22,678 nucleotides of DNA from Novosphingobium sp. (lineage in GTDB: Bacteria > Pseudomonadota > Alphaproteobacteria > Sphingomonadales > Sphingomonadaceae): positions 1-22,678 of the forward strand of contig JADYXV010000032.1 in NCBI GenBank assembly GCA_020853995.1, given 5' to 3'. The notes beneath the pieces were generated by a model, which saw only the letters and a list, made by a program, of their open reading frames with translations, ran no database searches and was not told where the DNA came from. Position 1 is the stretch's first letter. Every line of letters begins with the position of its first letter. This document shows positions 1-6,960 of this stretch, in pieces. The translations under genes were made by a program, and so were the position numbers.

Positions 1-308
1 AAAAGAAGCTGGTCGAAATGATGTGTGAAGTCGCGTTCGGTCTGCAAGCATCGCTTCGCGTCGGCAGGCTGATGGATGAAGGACGTTATGCGCCGGAGAT
101 GATATCAATGGTCAAGCGCAACAACGTCGGCAAGGCGCTGGATGCCGCGCGGATGGCGCGCGACATGCACGGCGGCAACGGCATTTCCGAAGAGTATCAG
201 GTCATGCGCCACATGATGAACCTTGAAACTGTAAATACATACGAAGGCGCACATGATGTGCATGCCCTTATTCTCGGGCGGGGTATCACAGGAATCGCGG
301 CATTTTGA
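1..308 (+). CDS. gcdH: Acyl-CoA dehydrogenase, glutaryl-CoA dehydrogenase type (3' end only)
   Basis: The reading frame is open from the window edge (first full codon at base 3), so only about the last 100 residues are present. The tail matches the C-terminal helical domain of glutaryl-CoA dehydrogenase: RDMHGGNGISEEY, then NLETVNTYEGAHD and HALILGRGITG, ending in AAF. In this family the Glu in TYEG is the catalytic base. The enzyme is a cytoplasmic FAD protein that oxidises and decarboxylates glutaryl-CoA to crotonyl-CoA in lysine, tryptophan and aromatic catabolism. The family call rests on remembered motifs. A different acyl-CoA dehydrogenase is possible but less likely. A 329-base gap follows, so it is probably not co-transcribed with the next gene. 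Confidence 0.85.
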   Translation, partial: KKLVEMMCEVAFGLQASLRVGRLMDEGRYAPEMISMVKRNNVGKALDAARMARDMHGGNGISEEYQVMRHMMNLETVNTYEGAHDVHALILGRGITGIAAF

Positions 309-637
309 CCGCTGCCACGGCAATTTGTGAAACTGTAATAATGCGGGCTGGTCTCTGTGCCGGTCAGCGCACTCTTGGCCAGATGGGGTGAGGCTTCCAG
401 CGGCAAAAATCAGGCCCAGTCTCAATCCGTCGCGCAATTCTGCATCATCAGAAAAGAAACCCCGAAGGTTATGGTAGCGGTATCTTGACGGCATCATCAA
501 ATCGGGCCAATTTCGCGCCGCTGCCGATTATAACATGAACCATGCACTGGCAGTCGCGGCGGGAAAAGTCCGGCTCGAAAGTTCAGCTATACGATTTAAC
601 TAACGCCAAGAGAGGCGCTTAAGAGGGTGATGCCGGG
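309..637. other. Gene-free gap between the acyl-CoA dehydrogenase and the ThuA-domain gene
   Basis: No convincing coding frame, tRNA or strong terminator was found. One frame over roughly 490-600 stays open and could be a decayed coding remnant, but I recognise no family in it. A small imperfect inverted repeat (TAACGCC and GGCGCTTA, near 600-621) lies just before the next gene and could be part of its promoter or leader. The promoter of the downstream gene should be in this gap, but no clear -35/-10 pair was identified. Confidence 0.4.
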
Positions 638-1798
638 ATGACTGATGTCTTCAAGTGGTTGCGTGGCGCTTCTATGGTTATGTGTGCGTTCAGTGCATCT
701 GTTGCGTTGCCTGCCCATGCAAGCTCGCCAAAGTTGCTAGATTGCCCGCTGCGCGATGCGCCCTTCTCCATCGACAGCCCTCTGGTTGACCTGTTGCTTA
801 GCGATGCCGCAAAGGCGGTGATCAATCAGCACGCACCTGGCCTGATCGCGCAAATTCCGCCTTTTCTGACCGGAACCACAGCGCCGACTTTTAGTGCGAT
901 TCTGCAGGGTCGAAGCGTTCTGGTGATGGTGCCCGGGATGAAGTCCTTCAATACCGAACCGCTGGATAAAGCCTTGCGTGCCCTTCCGGTTACCACCGCT
1001 GACAAGCAGGCGCGTTGCGTGCGTTACGACAATGAACGTCCCAGCTTCAAGCTGGCCAAGGGCAAGCCACGCGTCTTGCTGTTTGAAAAGATGACAGGTT
1101 TTCGTGACTCACCTTCAGTAGAGGCCGCAAAGACTGCGTTCCAACAGCTTGCAAGCCGCAATGGCTGGGCGCTCGCCGTAACGGACAAAGGCGGTGCCAT
1201 GCATCCTGCTGTGCTGAAGAAATTCGACGTTGTGGTGTGGAATAATGTCAGTGGTGATGTCCTGACGCTGTCGCAACGAAAGGCATTTCGCGCTTTTGTT
1301 GAAAATGGTGGAGGTTTTGTCGGAATTCATGGATCAGCGGGCGATCCTGTGTATTTTTGGGATTGGTATCCTGATTCGCTTATTGGAGCGCGTTTCGTCG
1401 GACATCCGAATGAGCCACAGTTTCAGGATGCACAGATTGTTCTGGAGAAAACGCCCAGTGGCATCCGTAGTGGCCTCGGCAATGGTTGGGTGATGAATGA
1501 CGAATGGTATTCGTTTGCCAAAAGCGCAAGGCTCAACGGCGCGCAAGTTGTCGCCACGTTGAATGAAGACACCTACAAACCCGGTATCAACCGATTTGGT
1601 GACACGCCGCTGGTCATGGGATCGGATCATCCGATTGCCTGGACCCGCTGTGTTGGCAAAGGGCGTTCGTTCTATTCCGCTATTGGTCACCGCCCGGAAA
1701 CCTATTCGGACGAACGGCACCTTAAGCTTTTGGAACAGGCCATTGCCTGGACCGCCAATTCCGCGTCTTCTTCGTGCAAACCCAAGGCAGGGAAATAA
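638..1798 (+). CDS. Secreted ThuA-domain protein (trehalose-utilisation-like)
   Basis: The 386-residue product starts with a signal peptide: basic WLRG, a hydrophobic run, then cleavage near PAHA-SS at about residue 29. Residues about 145-375 form a ThuA domain, a class I glutamine-amidotransferase-like fold; visible parts are PRVLLFEKMTGFRDS, the DVVVWNN strand, GGGFVGIHGSAG, a GARFVGHP segment and IGHRPETY near the end. Residues about 35-110, with DSPLVDLL and PPFLTG, are a separate N-terminal module of unknown role. ThuA proteins are linked genetically to oxidised (3-keto) disaccharide use together with Gfo/Idh dehydrogenases, which fits the genes downstream; the biochemical role of this family is not settled. 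GAGGG at 622-626 is a possible ribosome binding site, somewhat far from the ATG. It is separated from the next gene by 156 bases, so it may be its own transcript. Confidence 0.8.
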   Translation: MTDVFKWLRGASMVMCAFSASVALPAHASSPKLLDCPLRDAPFSIDSPLVDLLLSDAAKAVINQHAPGLIAQIPPFLTGTTAPTFSAILQGRSVLVMVPGMKSFNTEPLDKALRALPVTTADKQARCVRYDNERPSFKLAKGKPRVLLFEKMTGFRDSPSVEAAKTAFQQLASRNGWALAVTDKGGAMHPAVLKKFDVVVWNNVSGDVLTLSQRKAFRAFVENGGGFVGIHGSAGDPVYFWDWYPDSLIGARFVGHPNEPQFQDAQIVLEKTPSGIRSGLGNGWVMNDEWYSFAKSARLNGAQVVATLNEDTYKPGINRFGDTPLVMGSDHPIAWTRCVGKGRSFYSAIGHRPETYSDERHLKLLEQAIAWTANSASSSCKPKAGK

Positions 1799-1832
1799 AC
1801 CAAACGGTGGCATGTACGCCCAAGACGCGCGG

Positions 1833-1847
1833 CCCATTGTTCATGGG
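1833..1847 (+). terminator. Small hairpin after the ThuA-domain gene (weak terminator candidate)
   Basis: CCCAT and ATGGG form a perfect 5-bp stem with a five-base loop, followed by TTT. It lies 34 bases after the ThuA stop. The T run is short, so termination would be weak at best. Confidence 0.25.
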
Positions 1848-1921
1848 TTTGCCGCTTTACCAAGATGTTCGCTGAGCTAAATTTGACGGGCGGGGCGGTT
1901 GGCAGGGAACAATCATCCGCC

Positions 1922-1940
1922 AATGTTACCGATCTAATTA
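1922..1940. promoter_or_regulatory. Possible LacI-type half operator upstream of the Gfo/Idh/MocA operon
   Basis: AATGTTACCGAT followed by CTAATTA lies 15 bases before the probable start codon at 1955. The first part resembles half of the TGTTACCGGTAACA-like operators I associate with LacI-family regulators in sphingomonads. The right half is degenerate (TAATTA rather than TAACA), so this is a suggestion only. Confidence 0.25.
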
Positions 1941-1954
1941 CGGGAAGATGCTGC

Positions 1955-3091
1955 ATGAAGCCTGTTCGTTATGGCATGATCGGAGGCGGTCAGGGTGCAT
2001 TTATTGGCGGAATCCACCGCACCGCTGCAGCGATTGCAGGAAATTGGCAGCTTGTTGCCGGTGCGTTTTCCTCAACACCGGAAAAATCGAAAGCATCAGG
2101 CGCCGAGATTGGCGTTGATCCAGCACGGACGTACGGCAGTTGGGCCGAAATGATTGCGCGTGAGGCAGAGTTGCCTGCCGACGTGCGGATCGAGGCGGTT
2201 TCGATTGTTACGCCCAACCACATGCATGCCCCACCTGCCATTGCCGCACTTGAGGCCGGGCTGGACGTAATCATCGACAAGCCCCTGGCCAACACGATGG
2301 ACAATGCACGCGCCATTGCCGAAGCGGCGCTGCGCAGCGGACGGCGTATTGCCGTAACGCATACCTACACCGGCTACCCGCTTGTCAAACAGGCGCGCGA
2401 ATTGGTGGCGGGCGGCCAGTTTGGCAAAGTGCGCCGTGTCATGGTGAAGTACACACAAGACTGGTTGTCCCGCGCATCAGACCTTGAAAACAACAAGCAA
2501 GCTGCATGGCGCGTTGATCCAAACCAGTCAGGTGATGCGGGCGCCTTTGGCGACATCGGCACACATGCGGCCAATCTGGTCGAGTTCATCACCGGAGAGC
2601 GCATTGCATCGATCTGCGCTGAACTTACGATGTTGCCGGGACGCCATATCGACGATGATGGCAGCGCGCTGTTCCGGCTTTCGGGCGGAGGCAAGGGCAC
2701 CCTGGTGGCCAGCCAGGTGCTGGTCGGCGATGCCAACGATCTGGCGATTTCGGTCTATTGTGATGAAGCCGGGCTGCACTGGCGGCAGGAACAGCCCAAC
2801 AGCATGACTATCGGCCGGCGCGACAAGCCCACCGAGATCTGGAATGCAGGGGCCAACCGGGCATATCTGGCCACCGATGTACGCGCGGTCCAGCGCACAC
2901 CCGGCGGCCACCCCGAAGGCTATCTCGAAGCATTCGCCAACATCTACCGTGCTTTCGGCGAGGAATTGCGCGGCGGGGCAAGCGCGCACACGCCGGGCTA
3001 CGCAACAATGGATGACACACTTTCCGGCATGCGCTTTCTGGCAGCCAGTCTTGAATCCAGCCGCCAGGGCGCGGTCTGGGTTGATCTTTAA
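1955..3091 (+). CDS. Gfo/Idh/MocA family NAD(P)-dependent sugar oxidoreductase
   Basis: The product has 378 residues when started at ATG 1955, which has GGGAAG about eight bases upstream. The frame is open 90 bases further up, but those residues look non-coding. The N-terminal Rossmann fold starts YGMIGGGQGAFIG. The family's (E/D)KP signature is IIDKPLAN with Lys109, and the catalytic loop is GDIGTH with Asp200 and His204. Family members oxidise or reduce a sugar hydroxyl with NAD(P); several oxidise the C3 position of glycosides. It begins an operon of six genes spaced from -4 to +15 bases, with two TIM-barrel isomerases, an MFS carrier and a flavin dehydrogenase. It is cytoplasmic (no signal peptide). 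The exact substrate is not predictable. Confidence 0.88.
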   Translation: MKPVRYGMIGGGQGAFIGGIHRTAAAIAGNWQLVAGAFSSTPEKSKASGAEIGVDPARTYGSWAEMIAREAELPADVRIEAVSIVTPNHMHAPPAIAALEAGLDVIIDKPLANTMDNARAIAEAALRSGRRIAVTHTYTGYPLVKQARELVAGGQFGKVRRVMVKYTQDWLSRASDLENNKQAAWRVDPNQSGDAGAFGDIGTHAANLVEFITGERIASICAELTMLPGRHIDDDGSALFRLSGGGKGTLVASQVLVGDANDLAISVYCDEAGLHWRQEQPNSMTIGRRDKPTEIWNAGANRAYLATDVRAVQRTPGGHPEGYLEAFANIYRAFGEELRGGASAHTPGYATMDDTLSGMRFLAASLESSRQGAVWVDL

Positions 3092-3105
3092 CGGAGCATG
3101 ACACC

Positions 3106-4149
3106 ATGAAGGGCCCGGCCATTTTTCTCGCGCAGTTTGCAGGCGAGGAGGCACCATTCAACAGTCTGGACGCAATCACCAAATGGGCTGCATCCCTGGG
3201 TTACAAAGGTGTGCAGATTCCAACCTGGGTCGACAGCCTGATCGATCTGGAAAAGGCGGCTGAAAGCCAGACTTACGCTGACGAGATCAAGGGCATCTGC
3301 AACGCCAATGGTGTCGAGATCACCGAGCTTTCGACTCATCTTCAGGGCCAGCTGGTTGCCTGCCACCCCGCCTATGACGCGCTGTTCGATGGCTTTGCTC
3401 CGGCGCAGTTGCACAACAACCCCGCCGAACGCACGGCTTGGGCCACCAATCAGGTGAAGCTGGCCGCCAAGGCAAGCCGGCGTCTTGGCTGTACCAGCCA
3501 CGCGACTTTCTCAGGCGCGCTGATGTGGCACTTGCATTACCCCTGGCCGCAGCGCCCTGCAGGGCTTGTCGAAGAGGGCTTTGCCGAACTGGCGCGGCGC
3601 TGGCGTCCGATATTTGACGTGTATGACGAAAATGGCGTTGATGTCTGCTTCGAACTTCACCCCGGCGAAGATCTGCACGATGGCATCACGTTCGAACGTT
3701 TTCTTGCCGCCGTTGATAATCACACGCGGTGCAACATCCTTTATGATCCGTCACATTTTGTGCTGCAACAGCTGGATTACATCCAGTTCATCGATTTCTA
3801 CCACGACCGCATCAAGGCTTTTCACGTCAAGGACGCCGAGTTCCGGCCAAGTGGCAAAGCGGGTGTCTATGGCAGTTACTCGCCCTGGACAGAGCGTCCG
3901 GGCCGTTTCCGGTCTTTGGGTGACGGGCAGGTCGATTTTACCAGCATCTTTACCAAACTGGGCCATTACGGTTTTGATGGCTGGGCCGTGCTGGAATGGG
4001 AATGCGCATTCAAGCATCCTGAACAGGGCGCAGCCGAAGGAGCACCGTTCATTGCCCGCCACATGATCCGTAAGCCCGACCGCGCGTTTGATGATTTTGC
4101 AGGTTCGGGCGCAGATATCAGCACCTTACGTGCGGTTCTCGGGCTATGA
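3106..4149 (+). CDS. Xylose-isomerase-like TIM barrel enzyme (sugar phosphate isomerase/epimerase family)
   Basis: The product has 347 residues. The start has GGAG eight bases upstream, 14 bases after the previous stop. The AP-endonuclease-2/xylose-isomerase-like barrel shows the usual metal ligands: Glu183 in CFELHPGED, Asp214 and His217 in LYDPSHF, His240 in FHVKDAEF, and Glu297 in VLEWE. Such enzymes isomerise or epimerise sugars. Related TIM-barrel proteins act as lyases on 3-keto-glycosides (for instance in C-glycoside deglycosidase pairs), so cleavage of an oxidised glycoside is a reasonable alternative here. There is no signal peptide. It overlaps the transporter gene downstream by four bases (ATGA), indicating translational coupling. 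Confidence 0.85.
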   Translation: MKGPAIFLAQFAGEEAPFNSLDAITKWAASLGYKGVQIPTWVDSLIDLEKAAESQTYADEIKGICNANGVEITELSTHLQGQLVACHPAYDALFDGFAPAQLHNNPAERTAWATNQVKLAAKASRRLGCTSHATFSGALMWHLHYPWPQRPAGLVEEGFAELARRWRPIFDVYDENGVDVCFELHPGEDLHDGITFERFLAAVDNHTRCNILYDPSHFVLQQLDYIQFIDFYHDRIKAFHVKDAEFRPSGKAGVYGSYSPWTERPGRFRSLGDGQVDFTSIFTKLGHYGFDGWAVLEWECAFKHPEQGAAEGAPFIARHMIRKPDRAFDDFAGSGADISTLRAVLGL

Positions 4150-5465
4150 ACACGTCAGAGAGCATCATCGCCAACCCGGCACCTCCGCCGTCCAATCATC
4201 GGGCAATATTCTGGATCAGCGTGCTCGCGCTGTTCACTGCGGCACTTTCGAATTCCATCCGTGCTGGTGCAGCAGGAGCCATCAAGGCAGCAATGCTTGA
4301 TCCGATCGACGCGCAGCGCAGTGGCGAGATGATCGGCACAGTGCTCGGCAACAGCTTTCTGGGTTTTGCGCTGAGTCTGGTCGTGATCAGCCCGCTGCTT
4401 GATCGTTTTGGCGCAAAGCGGGTTATCTTGTTTGCAGCGGCCTGCTTCATCATCGGGCCAGTCTTGGTGCTGGCATCTGCTGGCGCAGGGGCGTCGGTCT
4501 ATACTGTGCTCAACATCGCAATGATCGTTTGGGGCTGCGGCTGGGGTGCCACCGAGGCTACCATCAATCCGCTTGCCACGACGCTATATCCCGATGACAA
4601 AACCGGACGGTTGAACGTGCTGCATGCATGGTGGCCGGCCGGGATCGTGCTTGGCGGATTGTTGAGCGTGTTGTTTTTCAAGCAGCTTGAACTGAGCTGG
4701 CAATTGCTGATCGGGCTGACCATCATTCCGGGCATTGTCCTTGCCATCTGGACGATGCAGCATGAATTTCCGCAAACCGAAAGCACAGCCAAGGGCGTAT
4801 CGTTTGGCGAGATGATGGCAGAGCCATTCAAACGGCCCAGCTTCTGGGTGTTTTTTGCAATCATGTTCCTGACAGCGTCGACCGAACTGGCACCAGGCGC
4901 CTGGGTCGATGTGACATTGACCGAGACAGTCGGCTTCTCCGGCATCCTCGTGCTCGTTTACGTTTCTGCGATCATGTTTGTGATGCGCCATTTTGCAGGC
5001 GCGCTCGATCATCGCTTTTCGGATATGGGCCTGCTGTGGTTCACCACAGTTCCCGCCGCCATCGGGCTTTATCTGTTAAGCACCGCAACATCGGCTGCAA
5101 CGGCGCTGATTGCCGCCACGTTCTGGGCATTCGGCGTGTGTTTCATGTGGCCCACAATGCTGGCCGCTGTCGCGCGCCGGTTTCCGAAAAGCGGGCCTTG
5201 GGGCATTGGCCTTGTCGGGTTTGCAGGTGCAATGGCAATCCGCTTTGTCTTGCCGCAACTCGGCATGATTTACGACAATGCCAAGCTGACAAAGGCCGGC
5301 GGCGAACAGGCCCTGGCCGCTTTGCAGCCGGGTACGCCCGAATTGCAAACTGTGCTGGCCTATGCCGCTGAAGTTTCGTTCCGTTCGGTAGCGGTCATTC
5401 CGGTTGTGCTGTTCTTTGTTTTTGGCCTTGTCTGGTTCTTTGAACGCGGGAAAAATACCAAATGA
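4146..5465 (+). CDS. Major facilitator superfamily sugar transporter
   Basis: The product is a 439-residue integral inner-membrane protein with about twelve hydrophobic segments. It begins with a short polar N-terminus, then the first helix from about residue 18. The loop after helix 2 carries LLDRFGAKR, the MFS motif A position (DRxGxR-like). A central hydrophilic stretch (about residues 200-225, QHEFPQTESTAKG) separates the two halves. It sits between two sugar-isomerase-type genes with four-base overlaps on each side, so it probably brings the sugar, glycoside or its oxidised product across the inner membrane. Specificity cannot be read from the sequence. Confidence 0.87.
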   Translation: MNTSESIIANPAPPPSNHRAIFWISVLALFTAALSNSIRAGAAGAIKAAMLDPIDAQRSGEMIGTVLGNSFLGFALSLVVISPLLDRFGAKRVILFAAACFIIGPVLVLASAGAGASVYTVLNIAMIVWGCGWGATEATINPLATTLYPDDKTGRLNVLHAWWPAGIVLGGLLSVLFFKQLELSWQLLIGLTIIPGIVLAIWTMQHEFPQTESTAKGVSFGEMMAEPFKRPSFWVFFAIMFLTASTELAPGAWVDVTLTETVGFSGILVLVYVSAIMFVMRHFAGALDHRFSDMGLLWFTTVPAAIGLYLLSTATSAATALIAATFWAFGVCFMWPTMLAAVARRFPKSGPWGIGLVGFAGAMAIRFVLPQLGMIYDNAKLTKAGGEQALAALQPGTPELQTVLAYAAEVSFRSVAVIPVVLFFVFGLVWFFERGKNTK

Positions 5466-6316
5466 AAATAGGCATGAACTTGTTGCTGTGGACCGGCCAT
5501 GTGACAGAGGATCACGTCCCCGTTCTCAAAGCGATCAAGGCCGCAGGGTTTGATGGCGTCGAAGTGCCGGTGTTTGATCCATCGGACCCCCGCCATTTTG
5601 CCAAGCTCGGTGCGATCCTGGATGACATCGGTTTGCAACGCACTGCCGTGGCCCTGATCCCTGACGAAGCGCACAGCCCGATTTCACCCGATGCTGCCGC
5701 CCGCCAGGGCGGGGTTGACCATTTGACGCGCGTCATTGATTGCTGTGAGGCAATGGGCAGCGAGGGGCTCGTCGGACCCTGGTATCAGCCGTTGGGCGTC
5801 TTTTCAGGGGCGGGGCCAACTGCAGCTGAACTGGAGCGCTGTGCAGAGGTGCACCGCAAGGTTGCACCGCTTGCCCGCGATGCAGGCATGTTCTGCGCCC
5901 TTGAACCGCTCAACCGGTTCGAGTGCTATCTGCTGAACACCTGCGAACAAAGCAGCGCTTATCTGGACCAGCTTGGCGAAGACCACTTCGGTATTCTTTA
6001 CGATACTTTCCACGCCAATATCGAAGAAAAGGACGTGATCGCCGCTCTGCGGACAGCTTGGCAGAAAGGGCACGTTAATCACGTCCACATTAGCGAAAAT
6101 GACCGTGGAACACCAGGAAAGGGCCATGCGCAAATCCATGAGTCCATCCGCGAGCTTAAAGCGGTGGGTTATGATGGCTGGCTGACGATTGAAGCGTTCG
6201 GTAAAGCCCTGCCCGAATTGGCAGCAGCCACCCGTGTATGGCGCGATTTCTTCCCGGATCCCGAAGAAGTATACGTCGAAGGGTTCAAGTACATCACACA
6301 ATGCTGGGACAACTGA
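5462..6316 (+). CDS. D-tagatose 3-epimerase / hydroxypyruvate isomerase-like TIM barrel enzyme
   Basis: The 284-residue product overlaps the transporter stop by four bases. The motifs follow the ketose 3-epimerase pattern closely: Glu148 in LEPLNRFE, Asp181 and His184 in LYDTFHANIEE, His207 and His209 in NHVHISENDRGTPGKGH, and Glu244 in TIEAFG. These spacings resemble the metal site (Glu, Asp, His, Glu) of D-tagatose/D-psicose 3-epimerases. The family epimerises free keto-sugars at C3, which is of interest beside predicted C3 oxidoreductases. It is cytoplasmic and a different subfamily from the 3106-4149 barrel, so the two likely act at successive steps. Hydroxypyruvate isomerase is the common automated name but less well supported than a ketose epimerase. 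Confidence 0.85.
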   Translation: MKIGMNLLLWTGHVTEDHVPVLKAIKAAGFDGVEVPVFDPSDPRHFAKLGAILDDIGLQRTAVALIPDEAHSPISPDAAARQGGVDHLTRVIDCCEAMGSEGLVGPWYQPLGVFSGAGPTAAELERCAEVHRKVAPLARDAGMFCALEPLNRFECYLLNTCEQSSAYLDQLGEDHFGILYDTFHANIEEKDVIAALRTAWQKGHVNHVHISENDRGTPGKGHAQIHESIRELKAVGYDGWLTIEAFGKALPELAAATRVWRDFFPDPEEVYVEGFKYITQCWDN

Positions 6317-6318
6317 CC

Positions 6319-6945
6319 ATGCCCGATTTCGCACAAGATTTTGCAAAAATGGATCGCCGTGCCGCGATGCGCAACATCGGGCTTTTGCTGGGCGCCGTGA
6401 GCATGCCAACCTTGGCCAATTGCGTTGAGGCGGCGCAAGCGCCGGGTGCGCTTGACGAGCCAAGGCTGAAACTTCTGACGGCCATTGCCGATACGATCAT
6501 TCCGGTAACCGACACGCCTGGCGCCGTTGCAGCCGGTGTCCCACGGTTGTTGAGCGGTCTGCTTGCCAACTGGGCCTCGGCAGAAACCCGGAAGGAACTG
6601 GTTGGCGCGATTGACGCCATCGGCCAACTCGCCAGTGCCGGAAGCTTTGCTGATCTGCCTTTTGCCGAACGCACCGCGTTGCTTCGCGCATATGACACGG
6701 CAGCAATACAGTATGCGCCACCGCGTGGCCCGAAACTGACCGGAATCGCTGCCTTGCTGGCTGGTCCGCCAACCGCCAATCCGGCTTATCTCCGCCTCAA
6801 GAGCCTTATCATAAGCCTTTATTACAACAGTGAAATCGCAATGACTCAGGAAATCGAATACGAGCACATTCCGGGCCGTTTCGAACCCTCGCGCGAGATT
6901 ACCGCAACGACCCGGCCTTATGCCGGTGTCGGCGGCCTTTATTGA
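6319..6945 (+). CDS. Gluconate 2-dehydrogenase subunit 3-like small subunit with Tat-like leader
   Basis: Started at ATG 6319, two bases after the preceding stop, the product has 208 residues. An upstream ATG at 6301 and a downstream one at 6349 are alternatives. The leader has a twin-arginine stretch, MDRRAAMRNIG, followed by LLLGAVSMPTLA, consistent with Tat export in complex with the flavoprotein encoded next. The body shows the subunit-3 pattern: LLTAIADTIIPVTDTPGA near residues 50-70, and a C-terminal YYNSEIAMTQEIEYEHIPG segment. In characterised gluconate or glucoside 3-dehydrogenases this small subunit is a hitch-hiker chaperone that carries the GMC subunit to the periplasm. The cytochrome c partner often found with such pairs is absent here. 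Confidence 0.85.
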   Translation: MPDFAQDFAKMDRRAAMRNIGLLLGAVSMPTLANCVEAAQAPGALDEPRLKLLTAIADTIIPVTDTPGAVAAGVPRLLSGLLANWASAETRKELVGAIDAIGQLASAGSFADLPFAERTALLRAYDTAAIQYAPPRGPKLTGIAALLAGPPTANPAYLRLKSLIISLYYNSEIAMTQEIEYEHIPGRFEPSREITATTRPYAGVGGLY

Positions 6946-6960
6946 AAACGGACAACGATC

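Noticed and set aside
490..600. Possible decayed coding remnant (frame reading GIIKSGQFRAAADYNMN)
   Set aside because: Open over a short stretch only, with no start, no family match and no support from neighbours.
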